This document shows, piece by piece, positions 1 to 13,689 of a stretch of 64,000 nucleotides of DNA. The stretch is taken from the NCBI RefSeq assembly GCF_963676685.1, contig NC_092346.1, positions 96,337,917-96,401,916 on the forward strand, in the 5' to 3' direction. The notes below the pieces were generated by a model. That model did not search any database, was not told where the DNA came from, and was given only the letters and a program-made list of their open reading frames with translations. The stretch comes from Mytilus edulis (taxonomy: Eukaryota > Mollusca > Bivalvia > Mytilida > Mytilidae). Both the position numbers and the translations under genes were made by a program. Each line of letters starts with the position of its first letter. Positions within the stretch are counted from its first letter, which is position 1.

Positions 1-154
1 CGACCAAATGATACAGAAATTAACAACTACAGCCTATTTACATATCAACCAAGACATGTTTCGTGCATGGAAACACATTACATTACCTTCAAATTTTACT
101 TGTTTTCAACAAAATATTTATTTTAAATATTGATTTATTGACAAGTTTTGTGGA

Positions 155-500
155 CGGTTGTCAGGATTGGTACAATGTCAAGTTCTGAACGGTTGTCATG
201 AAAGTTTTGAACACAAAGTCTAAAAGATTGTCAGGATTGGTATTGTTGCAAGTTCTTAACAAGAAGTTCAAAATTTTGTTAGGATTATTATCATTGCAAA
301 GTTCGTAAAAGAAGTCCAAAAGTTCGTCATGTTTGGTATAATTGCAAGTTCTCAACAAGAAGTCCAAAAGGCCGTTAAGATTATTATCATTGTAAGTTCG
401 TAACAAGAAGTCAAAAAGGTTGTCATGATTGGGGATATTGCCAGGTCAAAAGTTGTCAGGCAAGTTCTTAATCAGTAGTACAAACGGCTGTCATGATTAC
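155..500. repeat. 48-bp minisatellite, degenerate
   Basis: About six to seven diverged copies of a 48-bp unit built around 'caagttcttaacaagaag' followed by a G/T-rich 'gttgtcatgattgg' part. Since 48 is a multiple of three, the reverse strand stays open (161-406) and shows a 16-residue echo, LLDFLLRTCN-type. I read that as a by-product of the repeat, because it has no start, splice or conservation signal of a gene. Confidence 0.75.
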
Positions 501-859
501 ATTTATGACAAGAACTGAACAAGGGGACCAACAGTTTGCCTTCATCGGTATAACTATATGCTAATTTAATGTAACTTTAATATAGACCAATTTTTAGTTT
601 TCACGATTGGTATTTCTAGTATCAAATTTAACAAGAAGACTAACTGTTGTGGCAATTATGTTACCAAAGCTCCCACATGTCCATTATCGTCAACCTGATA
701 TGTGATTTTAAAGTTGATAAAATATATTGTATACTAATGTTACTGTAGGTTATAATAATATCTACAATACTCACATTCAGTATCCATTGTTTTATTGATG
801 TTACCAAGAACTATCATGAAAACAAATACAGTTTGAAGACACACATGTTGATTTGTGGT

Positions 860-1150
860 TAGAAAACACAATAAGTCCCAAGTAAGGAGCCTCTGGCCTT
901 TGTTAGTCTTGTATGTCTTTTTAATTTAAGTTCATTTGATGTTATTGGAGTTTAGTTTGACGTCCATTTTCACTGAACTAGTACACAATTTTATTAAGGG
1001 GCCAGCTGAGGACCACCTCCGGGTGTGGGATTTTCTCGCTGCGTTGGAGACCCATTGGCGGCAATCGGTTGTTGTCTGTTCTTCGGTCGGGTTGTTGTCT
1101 CTTTGACATATTCCCCATTTCCATTCTCAATTTTATACTTGTCGTATAAT
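860..1150 (-). repeat. Dispersed repeat (copy of the 34045-34300 family)
   Basis: This holds the 'agtcccaagtaaggagcctctggcc' block and the 'ggccagctgaggaccacctccgg' to 'gttgttgtctctttgacatattcc' block. Both recur in opposite orientation at 34045-34300, and part of the family recurs near 35510-35600. It is a short interspersed repeat with no coding capacity that I can see. It probably lies in the 5' intron of the SLC16-type gene. Confidence 0.6.
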
Positions 1151-1599
1151 AAGTCTTGTGATTTGTTGTTTTGTCTCACGTCATGCAATATATAGTCAGA
1201 AAAAAGAACTTTACATACTAATAACGATATTTGAGACTTTTGTAAGTTTTTATTATACTTTATCAGCAATGCCCTTTCATATTCTTGAAATATATCTCAG
1301 TGTATACTTTGAGTTTGCTCATACACATGATGTAAATTATTACACTTTTATATTTCAGCTTCGTTCATACTGTTTGTAACATTTGGCGGCATTTTGAGAT
1401 CTTTTGGTATATATATGGTAGAATTCTTTACAGTATATAACACAGACTCGACGTCGTCATCGCTTATAATTGGATTGCAGTTTGCTACTAGTAGTGTCGT
1501 CGGTAGGTCTGTAGAAATACACATCACGTGATCATATGACCCTTCTTTTTAATATAAAGTCATCTTCGAAATGGTTCGTTGGCAAACTAGCCATACATG

Positions 1600-2120
1600 C
1601 AAAACAATGCAATTTAAAGAAATGCTAACAAGTTCTAAAGGTAAAACTATAAAGAAAAAAAAAATGTTTTATCAAAGAATGCTCCCAATTACTGTAAGCA
1701 TTTACTTAAAATGATACAAAACCATATCACACCAAAGAATGCTCGCTATGAAGGGTATCTAAAAAATGACACACAGCAATGCAATATCAAAGAAAATTGC
1801 AATTACTGAGGACAATACCAGAAAGATACAAAATAACACCAAATTAAAGAATGTTCGCAGTTACTGAAGGTGAACTTGAAAAGAAACAAAACGAAGCAAT
1901 ACCGTATCCTAGAAATTCACAGTTACTGAAGGCAAACTTAAAGATAACATGATAGTACCGATTCATCAAAATTCAATGCTCGCAGTTTCCTTAATGTAAT
2001 TTAAAAACGATACAGAATGATACCTAATAAAAAAAATACTCCAAGTCACTTTATGCAAGTAACAAGCCTACAGAATGATATCGTATCAAAGAATACTCGC
2101 AGTTACTCAATAGTTTAAAA
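1600..2120. repeat. ~60-bp degenerate minisatellite
   Basis: Seven to eight diverged units share 'caaagaatgctcgcagtta' , 'ctgaaggcaaactt' and 'gatacaaaa' in the same order. The array ends about 160 bp before the first SLC16 exon in the window. No coding signal is seen. Confidence 0.65.
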
Positions 2121-2279
2121 ACGCATTTCCCAAGAAGATTGATATAACGTATATGTGTCATTGGTAGTGCAATTTTTGGAGAAATATTCAACTCAATTTG
2201 CACTCAAATCTCAAAACAGAGAAACAATTCTACGTCGTACGTTTGCTGACACAATGTCATACTTATTTTTGAATTTCAG

Positions 2280-5200
2280 GTTTCCTAAGCATGACAGTGG
2301 GACTGAAGTTTTTTACCCCCAGACAGGTGATAATGACGGGTGGATTTATTGGCAGTCTTGGATTAATATGTAATACATTCGCTCAAAGTATCTACTTCTT
2401 CATTTTCTCTCACAGTATTTTAGTCGGTAAGTTTGAGTTGTTATGGAATATTTTATATAAGAAAGTCGTTCCCATTTGCAGGCTTTCCCTGTTTACAATT
2501 TCAGAGAACAGATTCTATTTATGTTAATGGTCTGGCTCTTGTTTACTCTTTTTTATGGTCTGAAATGCTCATATTTTGTAATTTTTAAAAGATTCAAGAT
2601 CTAAGGTATTGTTATCCAAATTTTGTGCTGAAAATGGTTTGACAAGCTGATATTTTGTTTTGCTCCCGAATTATGTTTGTCAGTGTAAAGTTTTATGCTT
2701 GTTTTATTGTTTATTTATTAGTTATTAGCATTACTGACGTTAGATGGGAGGCTTGCATTAACTCATTAGTTTTTCATTGTCATTTTGTTAGAGATATAGT
2801 TTTTGTTTTTGATCTTGTTTTAGTTTGCATTATTTCCTAGCAAATTTTCTAGATGTTAGACTTATTTAGCTGTTTTAAATACCATACCTGCAATTGTGTT
2901 AATGTACTTAAAATTTGACTAAACAATCAATGAACCAGCCCAAATATACCATAGAAACAATGTTAAAAATACGATAAATTAAATATTTGAGGATTTCAGT
3001 GATAACTGCAAGCAAGCTTCATCTAGATGATGCATTCTTTTATATAAAAAGAAGATGTAGTTTGACTGTCAATGCGACAAAATGACACAGAAATTAAAAA
3101 ATATAGGTCACTATACGGTCTTCAACAATGTGCATTTGTCTTTTCCTGAACTGACACAGTTTGTTGCTCCTTATATAATTTCATTTATTTTGAATCATTG
3201 TTTGTTATGTGATTATATGCCATCATTCCTGCATGTCATTTGAAATAAATAATTAAGCAATGAATTTACTTCGTTTATTTACAGGCATTGCCATAGGTTC
3301 AATAAACGGACCTTGCTTGTTTGTACTCGGAAAGTATTTTGACAAACGAAGGAGTTTAGCGAACGGAATAACTATGAGTGGAGTCAGCTTTGGTGGTCTT
3401 ATAATGGGACCTTTATCCAGACTTCTTATTGATACATATGGACTTAGGGGAGCCTTCCTCATAATTGGAGGTATTCATTTTCATACAGTTATGGCAGGCG
3501 CTTTATTGCGACCAGAATCTTTTTATCGGGTTGTTATTAAAAAAAGAAACCGTAAAATCAGTGATGATAATAACAAAGATCAGAAAATAAGAAAAATAAG
3601 TGATGGTAAAAGCCCAGAACGTAGAACTAGAAAAATAAGTGATGGTATAAATAGGTCAGAAAATAAATATAGAAAAATAAGTGATAGAAATAGCCCTGAA
3701 CATAGAACTAGGAAAATGAGTGATGAAAATAGCCCAGATCACAGAATTAGAAAAACAAATGATCCAAAAAGCTCAGTCGGAACATCAGAACAAAGAACAC
3801 GAAAATTTAGTGACACTAGAAAACCAGAAACAAAATCACTGTTAGAAGAAAATAATGATCAGTCTGACGGATTCCGTCCAAGATCACTCACAGGCGACTC
3901 GTTTTCGCCTTTAGCTAGAAAAGCAATGCTACAAAGAATGCGTTCAAGAACAGACTCGGAAGTTATGCAAGTTGAAATGGACCCAAGTTTAGTTGAATCA
4001 AACCACCATACCAGTTCGTCTCAAGGAAACATACTTGGAAGTTCCGAGACGACAAGAAGACATTATTTAAGTAACGAATATTTATATGATATCAATACAG
4101 CTGAAATAATTAGATCAATAAGTGATGATAGTGTTAATAAGGTTGATACAACTTTAGAAACCAAACATAGCTTTGTGTCCGTTCTTCGTTATGTGTTCAA
4201 CTGTGAAATATTTAGAAACATTGAATTTACTTTGTTTATAATAGCTTTTTTAACAGGAAGTATTGGTTGCTTATATCCAATCATGTTTATTCCTCCGCTA
4301 GCAGACTTCCACGGTATAGACAAAACCCGTACTAGTCTTATCATATCTATTTCCAGTGTTGTAGACATATTTGGTCGGGCAGGAAGTGGAATATTCGCAG
4401 ACCATGGTTTTATTGGTAGAAAACAAATTATGATTATTGCATTGATTATATGTGGCATTATAAATTCCTTAAACCCGTTTTATACTGAATTCTGGTCCCT
4501 TGTTTTATATTCTGTGATATACGGACTCATCGGAGGGACTATGTTTGCTATTAATTCATCTACTTTGTCAGAAATAATCGAACCGGAACGGTTCGGCCAA
4601 GCTATTGGGCTAATGACTGGAGGTCAGCACATATTTTTTGGAATTGCTGGACCATTCAATGGTAAGTGATTACTGAAAAAGTTTAAATTGGCGGTAAGAA
4701 ATATATATCTAAACAACCTATGCAAGGATGCAAAATTCTCTCAATGATTATAAGCATAGAAAACAAATCTGTATATTTGAAAATGCTTTACATGTAAATT
4801 GTTATTTTTAGTTCAAATGTAGATCAGAAGTGTTACTTTCCATTTCTATAAATAGTTGAAGTCAATGGATGTGTACCAAGCTTTTGCAGACGAAAGCAGC
4901 GTTTTTTCTTCTGGCATATCAATATTTATTGGAATAAATGTTTTTTTTTCCAACAGGTGAACTTATCTTTTTTAGCAAACACAGCCAATAACATTGTAGT
5001 GTGAAATATCTGAGACTTCTGAATTCCCATAGAACGGGACCACATAAATTTGAAGTGAAATCAACATTAATGATCCATTTCTATTTATTACGCATGATAG
5101 CTATACATTTTTTTTACTTACACGATATAAAAGGCAAAATATTAAGAAATAAAATTCATTGATTGATTTAATGTTTTTTCGTGCGTGTTTAGTGTTAAGT

Positions 5201-5716
5201 GGCAAATATTTAATACAAGTCCTTAACGCAAACCAACTAACAATACATGCATTATGTAGGTTTTTAACCGGATTTACGAAGTAAAAATCGGTTATTGATT
5301 TGGCTTCAATCAAGTTAGGTCGAATAGGATGATGGATGCGTCATTTTCGCTGCCTCATGAAATTGAGGGTTGTTTGATAAGGTTGTAATTTTGCTTCTGA
5401 ATAAAACCACCTACGGACATTCAGAGATCGTGGTACTCACTTTACAGGTAAAAATCTGTTCCTTTTCTTACCCGACAAGAATTAAATTGAAATCATTACA
5501 CTTTTAAAAGTTGTAGATTGTAATCAAGTATTTTAGATTGTTTTGATTTTATTTGCAGGTGCATTGAGAGATCTGACGGGTAGTTATAATGCTACATTCT
5601 TTTTCTTTGGATTTGCAAATTTCTTTGGAGCGTTTTTATTGGTCGTAGACGTTATATATATCAAACTAAATGGACAAAGGAAAACACAGCTTGCTGAGGT
5701 TGAACTTGAGACATGA
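2280..5716 (+). CDS. Monocarboxylate-transporter-like protein (SLC16 family), 3' three exons
   Basis: Major facilitator membrane transporter, most like proton-linked monocarboxylate transporters. Exons are 2280-2426, 3285-4661 and 5559-5716, all joined in phase 1 at clean AG/GT borders, giving about 560 residues. Visible family features, in order: PRQVIMTGGFIGSLG; GKYFDKRRSLANGI after TM4; TM5-6; a long polar loop (about 3541-4170); TM7-12 with SVVDIFGRAGSG, which keeps the helix-8 Asp and Arg four residues apart; GPFNG/ALRDLTGSYNATF near the end; stop TGA at 5714-5716. The N-terminal DGGWGW-type helix is absent, so the gene starts left of the window. An AATAAA lies at 5966-5971. The polar loop is longer than I expect for this family and is repetitive. 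Substrate cannot be told from sequence; an orphan MCT is possible. Confidence 0.9.
3547..3820 (+). repeat. In-frame RKxSD repeats in the SLC16 central loop
   Basis: Seven repeats of R-K-[IMTF]-[SN]-D follow one another every 13 to 17 residues (unit like RKISDGKSPERRT), encoded by 39- to 51-bp diverged units. The loop lies between TM6 and TM7, which faces the cytosol in MCTs. Basic residues just before Ser resemble basophilic-kinase sites. That is inference only. Confidence 0.85.
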
Positions 5717-8350
5717 CAGACGTTTCTTTAATCAGTATTATGTTAACCGGTTTTATGTTATACGCATTTATCTTATAGTCAAGCAAATAACAAAGAAGTT
5801 GTTTCTTCAACGATTACTAAAATTTCTTTTTTTCTCTTGATTACAATATAACAGTTAGAAGATGTGGTATGATTGCCAATACAACAACACTCCACAATAT
5901 ACATTATTACATCATGCAGATCCAGAATTTTTGAAAAAGGTGAGTGATGAGTGGTGACTTATTCCAATAAAAACCGATTTCTTGCAGGGTTTATGTAAAA
6001 AAATCATTTAGATCGTTTGAAAAACGTAATTGACTTTGTCAGCGACAAAACACGGTACATAACGCCCTTTATACCACTCGGTCCACCACTGATCACCCTT
6101 TTTACTAACTTATGCTAGTAAAATATGATTCACACAGACACGGCTGCGTAGAGAGAAGTCTTTTGATATGCTGTATCGGAAACTTATCGTTGAATTCTTT
6201 TGGCATATTTTTTATGGATTGATTAATTAAGCACCTCGTTTGTTCTTTTTCTGAATTGTCTTCTTATCAAAGTTCCCAGTCATATGTTTACAATACAGGT
6301 CTTTTTCGTGCTTTTCTTTTATAATGTAAATGTTCTTCTTTCAAAAATGAAAAGTTAAAAGATTACCAGTACCTCATTTTTCTTTAAGCTAGAAATGAAA
6401 CCCCACTATCTTGTTCATACAATTGCTTTGGTCGTTTTAGTATTCAAATAGTGGATTTTCCTTTTCTAAGTAGTACTTAAAAAAAAATTACACGTATCAA
6501 AGAAAGTTCACAAAAACTTGTGCACTTTATGGTGAATTTAGAATAAACAAAACCATGATTACAGGGTATATATAGTCTGAGTCGTAGCATGCGATTGATT
6601 GGGGTTATATGTATAATGGATTATAACTGACCATTCTTTTTTGACTGATGCTAAGAAAACTTTTTTGCTTGTAAATTGAATGTTGTAAAATTTCGGAAAA
6701 CAGGAAGTGGATACATAGGATATGCAAAAATTGCATACTCGAATTGATACAATTCAACATTATAAACCTGCAGACCAAATATTAAAATTGTTTCCTTTCA
6801 TGGAAACCAAGACTGAAACTTTGAATTTGACGAAAGTTTTCTTTCTGACGGACGTACGGATAGAGTCGAGCGGTTAATATATACCTGCTTCCGGCTCTGT
6901 CGATGCTAGTAAAGAGTGTAATGATTGACTACATGACTGTTAAGACCGTTTTCTATTCAACCTTTAATATCGGGTTTGACCACCGAGAATAATAAAGTGT
7001 GACACATTCAAAGCAGGTTATACACACCTGTTCATAACATATGATGCCTTTACGTCTGTCGGCTGAAGATAAGCAAAAAATGAAAAAAACAGGTATCACC
7101 AGCCCAGTAGTCAACACTTCGGTGTTGACATGAATATCAATAATGTGGTCATTTTTACAAATTTCCTGTTGAAAAAACTTTGAATTTTTTTAAAAACTAA
7201 GGATTTTCTTATCCCAGGCATATATTACCCTAGCCGTATTTGGCACAACTTTTTGGAATTTTGGATCCTCAATGCTCTTCAACTTTTTACCTGTTTGGCT
7301 TAATACATATTTTGACATGAGCGTCACTGATGAGTCTTATGTAGATGTAGACGAAACGCGCGTCTGGCGTACTAAATTATAATCCTGGTACCTTTGATTA
7401 CTAATTACTTGTGTCCGACGCTCTTTTATAGATTTACCTTCATCAGGAACGCTCAAAGCCGAATATGTATTTTAAAGCCAAGGATGTATGAGTACCTAAA
7501 CAGTTGACGACACAGCAGACTTTTCGTCAACTGTTACTCTCAGCTGATTATTCCGTTTAAAAAAACCCAAGAAAACATCATTAATATTATTTTGTTACAA
7601 TACCTGCAGTGTTGGACATATAAACGGTATCCTTTTTTTCTGCACATTTCTATAATAAATTTCTCTTCAGTGACAAAAAACTATAGCTAAAGACGAACTA
7701 TGAATTATAGTTTTGCATGAGGGAGATATACTCCTCAATTTAAAATTATTTCTAAAATTTTGAAATAGCAAATTTTAATAACACATAATCAGTACTGAAG
7801 TACTGGCTACTGGGTTGGTAATTCCCTCGGAAACTATCAGTCCACCAACAGAGGCATCCTAACAATTCGGGCTCGATCTAATATAAATGGATCTATCGGC
7901 TTCATCTGAATCTTCTAATTGCAGTTACCAAAGTATTAATCATACTGTTGAACACACCTTCTTTCGTTTTTATTCGTCAAATAATCTCAACACAAGAAAA
8001 AAAATAATTATACAAAAACAAAAGCTATATAAAATCTATAAAAAGTAATACAAAACATTCAAAGCATATCATATCATTAAACATAAAATGTCAACTCAAA
8101 AATATTAAACATAACTGCCCATACTAACTTAGTAAGCAGATCAAGCAGACGATAACCTTCATCTTAACTGTTACACTTTTTAAGGAAAACAAGGAGACAT
8201 GCAAGAAGGACATCTACCAATTCCATTTTTCAATGTCAAAGGTACAAAGAATGGCGTGCAGACTGAAAGACAAAAAGGATAGAGGCGGGTTAACATTAGC
8301 GTAGTCATAAGATGTACAGTATAAAGACAAGTTGATGGATGATTTATAGT
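5717..8350. other. 3' flank and intergenic DNA
   Basis: Contains the SLC16 3' UTR candidate (AATAAA at 5966) and AT-rich sequence without an ORF that I can support. From about 5757 onward it has a diverged counterpart in segmental copy 2: 19195-19370, 23302-23367, 24948-25130, 29440-29895 and 35285-35470. A dispersed repeat sits at 7095-7400. Confidence 0.6.
7095..7400 (+). repeat. Dispersed 'cttcggt hairpin / gccagacgcgcgt' repeat
   Basis: About 300 bp starting with a stem-loop ('caacacttcggtgttg') and ending with 'gacgaaacgcgcgtctggcg'. Other copies: 36585-36900 (full, opposite strand), 36255-36415, 26340-26490, 13370-13480 (partial), and a related core in the 350-bp array at 23368. It is absent from the matching place in copy 2, so it inserted after the duplication. 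No ORF. Confidence 0.75.
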
Positions 8351-8502
8351 ATAACTAATCGCCGTATTTGAATATCAAAAATAAGACAACGCGTGACCGA
8401 ACGACGCATGGATTAAACGAGTGCGCAGCACGAGTTTAATCCATAGCGGCGTTCGGTCACAAGTTGTCTTATTTTTGATATTCAAATACGGCGATTAGTT
8501 AT
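8351..8502. mobile_element. Palindromic MITE, 152 bp
   Basis: Near-perfect inverted repeat: two arms of about 53 bp beginning 'ataactaatcgccgtattt' around a ~45-bp centre. It is missing from the matching site of copy 2 (about 37040), along with up to about 240 bp that follow it in copy 1, so it inserted after the duplication. Confidence 0.75.
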
Positions 8503-9471
8503 TCTTTTTATTACAATGGCAAAATTTGGCTTTTTTTATGAAATTAATGTAGAAAATGTAAGGAACTATATCTTTTTCCTACGCATTGACAATTTGTTTT
8601 GATCCGACGTTATCGACGTCTTGACAACGCCTATTGTTGTATGACGTCAGAGAGTGAAATAACCACGTTTATTTCACATGTGAAATTATCGGTTTTTATC
8701 TAACTGGGAAATCAATGTAATTCATTGCAACCAATGTAATAAAATGATATCACCAACAATTCACAGTCCCTATGTATTCAACCAAATGTTTCCATTTTCT
8801 CAGCTCTTCAAATATTTTATCTTGAGTTTGACTTCTAGAAAACGTATTGTAAATGTATCTATTTCTACATTTTTACATGCCAATTTCAACCAACGTTTAA
8901 AGATCTTGTTTTTACACACGTTGCGGAAGTCGACCTAGGCTACTACTAAAAGGTATTCTGGTATAACTAGTAATCCTAATATCATTTCATTTCATTTTTC
9001 AATGCATTGCATTCAAGATGTCTCGTTTCCCTGGACAAAATTTACAATTTACAGATCACGGTTAGGTCAATGTAAAGATAATCTAAAACAAGACTGAAAG
9101 TAAACATTTCAAAAGGAGACTTAAAGATTTAACAAAGTACAAGTATTGAACCTCTGTCATATGAGAGAAGAATACACTGGTACTTGAATACGAACAAACA
9201 TGAACATGAGTATATTTGTTCATCATAAATAAAGCTTTCACTATACTAAATGTTTACTTTATGTTGTTCAAACTGAGCAGACGTTAGTTGATTTAAACTT
9301 TAAATCATATTTGATGTAAAACACGGAGTTGCATGGATATACGCGAACACATGAATAACTAAATGTATTCTATTTGGACTGAAAATAAGCATAGAAAGAT
9401 GTCTAATTACAACACGATAAAAACCACAACAACACCAATTGATAAAAATCACAATGTTACTTAATCTGCAT

Positions 9472-12072
9472 TTACAATTCGTCATGTCTTTTGACTTTCT
9501 CCACACGTTCTAGTCCTATTGCTGGTATTTCCTTGGACCAGAATTCTACCATTTTGGGACTTAAATTACTTCTCAGTGCCAGTGGTGTGTCGAGATCTAG
9601 ATAATATCTTGATGTAAGGTCAAATGGTTTCCATGGAATTGCTCCCTCACCACCATACGGTTCCCTGAAAAAAAGAACATCAAGGAATATCCAAGCACAT
9701 TCCATATTTGTCACTGAATGTAAAGGAACAGATTTTCAATTAAGTAAAGGAGAGATGAGTTGAAAAGTTATCAAGTTTAAAATCTTATTACATGAGTTCA
9801 TTTGATAACCATATGTTTCATGGTAAAACTATGTTCATTTTTCATGTTATTTTTTTACTAACGTAAATCAGCTCTTAATTTTAGTTTAAAGTAAATTTAA
9901 TAGAGTTACAAATGAACGAATTAATTAAATCTTATGCATTTTCATCAAGAATATTGTCACATAAAAATAAAAGCATTCTGAAAGTGTAAGTAAAACAAAC
10001 ATCTATTAAGTAGGTAATGATATTTCTCATTTCAAATACATTTTAAAGTATATATTTTTTATGCAGATCCGCTGGAATAACTCTTTTGTTTTGGAAGTCT
10101 ATATACCGAATGGCAAGTTCAGTTTTCAAACATACTGTTTATCTAGTTGAGCTTTCTAAAATTCAGCCTTCTTACATACAGTATGGCCATTTCAGCTTTC
10201 TAACACACAGTCTAGATAGTTCATCTTTTTAACATACAGTCGGGCTACTTCAGCTTTCTTATATAAAGTATGGCTAGTTCAGCTTTCTTACATACAGGTA
10301 TGCAGTACAACTATTTCAGCCTTCTTACATTCAGTCTGGTCAGTTCAGTTTTCTGTTTCTTATATATATAGTTTGACTACTTCAGCTTCCAAACAAACAG
10401 TCTGCCTCAGCTACACGTGCATTTATCGAAAGAGGTTTTAAAATATATTTCCTCAATAGCAGTTTTTAACGAATCTAAAGTTAAATGATTAAAACATAGA
10501 AATTGAACAATGCAATGCTTACCCGGTTTTTGCAAATGACGTCCAATACTGAATAATCTTGTCGGATAAATCTTTTTCTTCCGGTGTGAACTTAGTCTCA
10601 TTTAGAGACGGCATGACAGTGTGCATATCAAACATAAACTGAAGATCTTCGCCATGACCAGAACCCGTTGCCCACTCAGGTAACGGAGCAAATCCCCATT
10701 CTATGTGTTTTTCCTTGGAAAACACATATTGGTAAGACTTGCCCCCTAGACGTGTGTGATAGCTGAGCATCTCCATTGCCGGATGATTGAATATGATATC
10801 ACCCAGTAAGTGATTTGCTCTCATGCTTTGCTCATCTTTAGAACTTTCAGTTGTATAATAGGAACACATCTTCTGCTTTACATCAGTATCATTTTTGTAA
10901 AATAATTCAACAAAAGGAGCAATCATTCCCTCACAAATAAATCTAGCTGGAATTCCCTCAGTGACATTAAACTCAAAGATTTCCTGCATTTTTGGGAATA
11001 TTATAAAATATAAAACAAGTCCTTCGTTTGATGTATATCCAGTAATTAAGTCTAGAGACTTGAAAAACTTTGCAACCTCTGTTGATTTGTCATCTAAACT
11101 TGTAATTGGATGATCGTGGAACAACTCTCCGTCTACCACGGCAAAATATGGCGTTTGATAGCTGTCTATTCTATCTTGGGACATAGAACTTTCCATATTA
11201 GTGGCTTCCAATAGTTCACTGTAGTCTTTATCTCGAAGACAGTTAACAAATTTAAACATATCATTGATCGGACATGATGTCTTCTGTGCCAGTTCAATGG
11301 TTCTATCATTAATTTGTTTCTTTGTCATAATACTCAATCTATTAACAACACCACTTTGTGCTATAATTCTGTGGAATAGCCCCTGGTTAGAAGGTATTAG
11401 GGACTGGAAAGACACACTCCATCCACCAGCAGATTCTCCAAATAAGGTAACAGAATCGGGGTTACCTCCAAATGATTCAATATTGTCGTGTACCCATTGA
11501 AGAGCTAGTTTCTGGTCCCATAGACCATAGTTTCCAAGTGCAGCTGGATGGTCAAGAGTCAAAAATCCGAGTATATCTACCCTATAATTAATTGTTATCA
11601 CTATAACATTGCCTTGTGTCGCTATCCATCCTCCGTCATACTGACTGGAAAACCCTGCCATGAAACCTCCGCCATATATCCACACCATTACGGATAATTT
11701 TCTGTTTTCATCTAGACTTCCCGGAACATAAACATTAAGGAATAAACAGTCTTCCGACATTTTACGAGGTGCAAAGTCTGGAGTATATTCAGAAACCGTC
11801 TGGGGGCATCCTGCCCCAAACTCTGTTGCGTCAAGAACATCTGTCCATTTGTCGACTGGTTCTGGTTTTTTGAACCTCAAAGGTCCGACAGGTGGTTTGC
11901 CAAATGGAATTCCGCGGAATTCATGAAGGTTCATTCCGGTATGTTTGTTTTGTGTCTTGAGTCCATCTATCGGACCAGACGGAGAGTTTACTCTAGCTGT
12001 TTCTATCTTATCGCCTGCTGTGAATGCTAAGCCTATTAAAGCCATATAAATAGTAGTTGTGAAGGTAAACAT
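9472..12072 (-). CDS. Carboxylesterase-like protein 1, ER-retained (HDEL)
   Basis: Type-B carboxylesterase / cholinesterase-like serine hydrolase. Coding exons are 12072-10523 and 9664-9472, split by an 858-bp intron (GTAAGC...CAG) inside a Gly codon, giving about 580 residues. The start is ATG 12072: an acceptor-like 'ttcatttcag' sits just before it at 12077, so a 5' UTR exon lies upstream and codons further 5' are intronic. An N-terminal hydrophobic signal peptide is visible. Catalytic Ser214 is in GESAGG, Glu350 in SNEG and His473 in GSGHGED. Oxyanion GGG is at about 134-136 and the Cys89/Cys109 loop is present. The protein ends in RHDEL, an ER-lumen retrieval signal seen in many carboxylesterases. 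No break is seen. The substrate is unknown. Confidence 0.92.
10135..10400. repeat. ~30-bp minisatellite in esterase 1 intron
   Basis: Diverged units of 'ttcttacatacagtctggct' plus 'agttcagctt'. The same repeat fills the intron of esterase gene 2 (39190-39575), so the array predates the segmental duplication. Confidence 0.8.
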
Positions 12073-12659
12073 TGTCCTGAAATGAATACAACAGATTTTT
12101 ATTTTCATTTTGATTTAGAAATACACAATTTATAGGAAAATACACAAAAGGTTAGAGTAAAAATTATTGAAATGATATAAGCCTGTCGTAAAGTTTTCCA
12201 TTGGTGCAGATTTGTGTAAAATCGAATAAAGTGTACCTTTTTGGTTTATATCTTTTTTAATTATATTACATGAGAACAGTAATGATTCGTTCAGGGATAG
12301 TCTAAACTATAGAAGGTAGACAGAAAACGGCGGATAGCAAAAAGCATATTGCACGGTTATTTTTTTAATATCTAATAAACTATACTCTATAATGAATTTC
12401 ATGGTATTTTCAAAAGTTTAAAAAAAATTTATAGTTATGATCGATTATTTAAGAAAAAAATCATCAAATACATAAAATGTTAAAAAAAAAAAAAATACAG
12501 AAAGAAAATAACAGCTTAAATTATTGTTAAAGTCAAAATAATATCCATAAAATTCCAACAAAATCAAATGATCGAAAATAATACACTGACGATTTTGATA
12601 CAGATATGGTCGGAAATAACAATTATAGCCTTTATTTGAGGTCATTAAACTTTTTTCAG

Positions 12660-12880
12660 GTCAATATATCCTGCTATCGACCTCATGCAAAGGCTATATT
12701 TGTATACTATGACATGGAAATAGAAATGATTTCTGTCTTTTTTATTATATGACACCGGAAAAGTAATGATCTATGTCTCTGTCAATAGATGACCTGGAAA
12801 CAGTAATGATTTATGTCTTTTCTTTATATGACATGATAACAGTTATGATTCATTTCTTTGTCGAATGGTCTCTAATTGAC
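12660..12880. repeat. ~45-bp degenerate tandem repeat upstream of esterase 1
   Basis: Units of 'tatgacatggaaacagtaat' plus 'gatttatgtctttt'. It is matched by a longer array at 42365-42620 upstream of esterase 2; both end in 'tttctttgtcgaatggt'. It sits about 600 bp upstream of the first coding exon in both copies. Confidence 0.75.
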
Positions 12881-13689
12881 AGTCTGTTATTACTGTAAAC
12901 CGGGAAATTTTCGCTGAGTCTTTTTTTCGCGATTTCTCAACAAAATAAAGATTTGCACCGTTTTGAATTCGCGATGTCCTGGTCTTGTCCTTTTATAAGT
13001 TTTTATCATAAATAATTTGGAAATTGTACAGTGTTAATAAATGTTTTTCAAGCAAGTGATAAAATTAATCAAAATTTCTTTAAAAAAATTATTAGTCATG
13101 TTTGCTTGTAATAACACAATCACAGTAAACAGAGAGGAATGACCTAATTAAGAGTGAATTAAATTCTGACAGAATTACTGCTTATTAGTTAATATTTTAA
13201 TCTGATTGATCTGTGTAGCAGATAAATAAGTAATCATTTCAAAACAAACTGACTGACAGGTGTCATTTACATAACTGTAACGATATAGTCGTTTATTCAG
13301 CGATATCCGTAATGTGCACTTGGACTAATTAGGACTATCATGATATAAAGTTTTTATATCTAATAGTTATCAAAGGTACTAGGATTATAGTTTAGTAGGT
13401 CAGACGCGCGTCTACATAAGACTCATCAGTGACACTCATATCAAAATATTTATAAAGCCAAAAAGTGACACTCCTATAAAAATAAAGGAATGTATCTGTC
13501 GTCTGTTAAATCGATATTTATGGACATAAGTTCATGTATGGTATTCATATTCTTGTTAGGATTCCTTGAAATATTGGCGGTAGTTTTATTTTCGCGTTTC
13601 CACTCTAACCGCGAAAATAGCGAAAATAAAACTGCTGCGAAAATTTCCCTGTTTACAATTTATCAAATTCCGTTCCGTTTATCAAACTA

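Noticed and set aside
161-406. Minus-strand open frame with LLDFLLRTCN repeats
   Set aside because: It only reflects the 48-bp minisatellite (a multiple of three), with no start context or family resemblance.
11264-11500. Plus frame within esterase 1 exon (and its twin at 40860-41096)
   Set aside because: Antisense shadow of conserved esterase coding sequence; it recurs in the paralogue for that reason.
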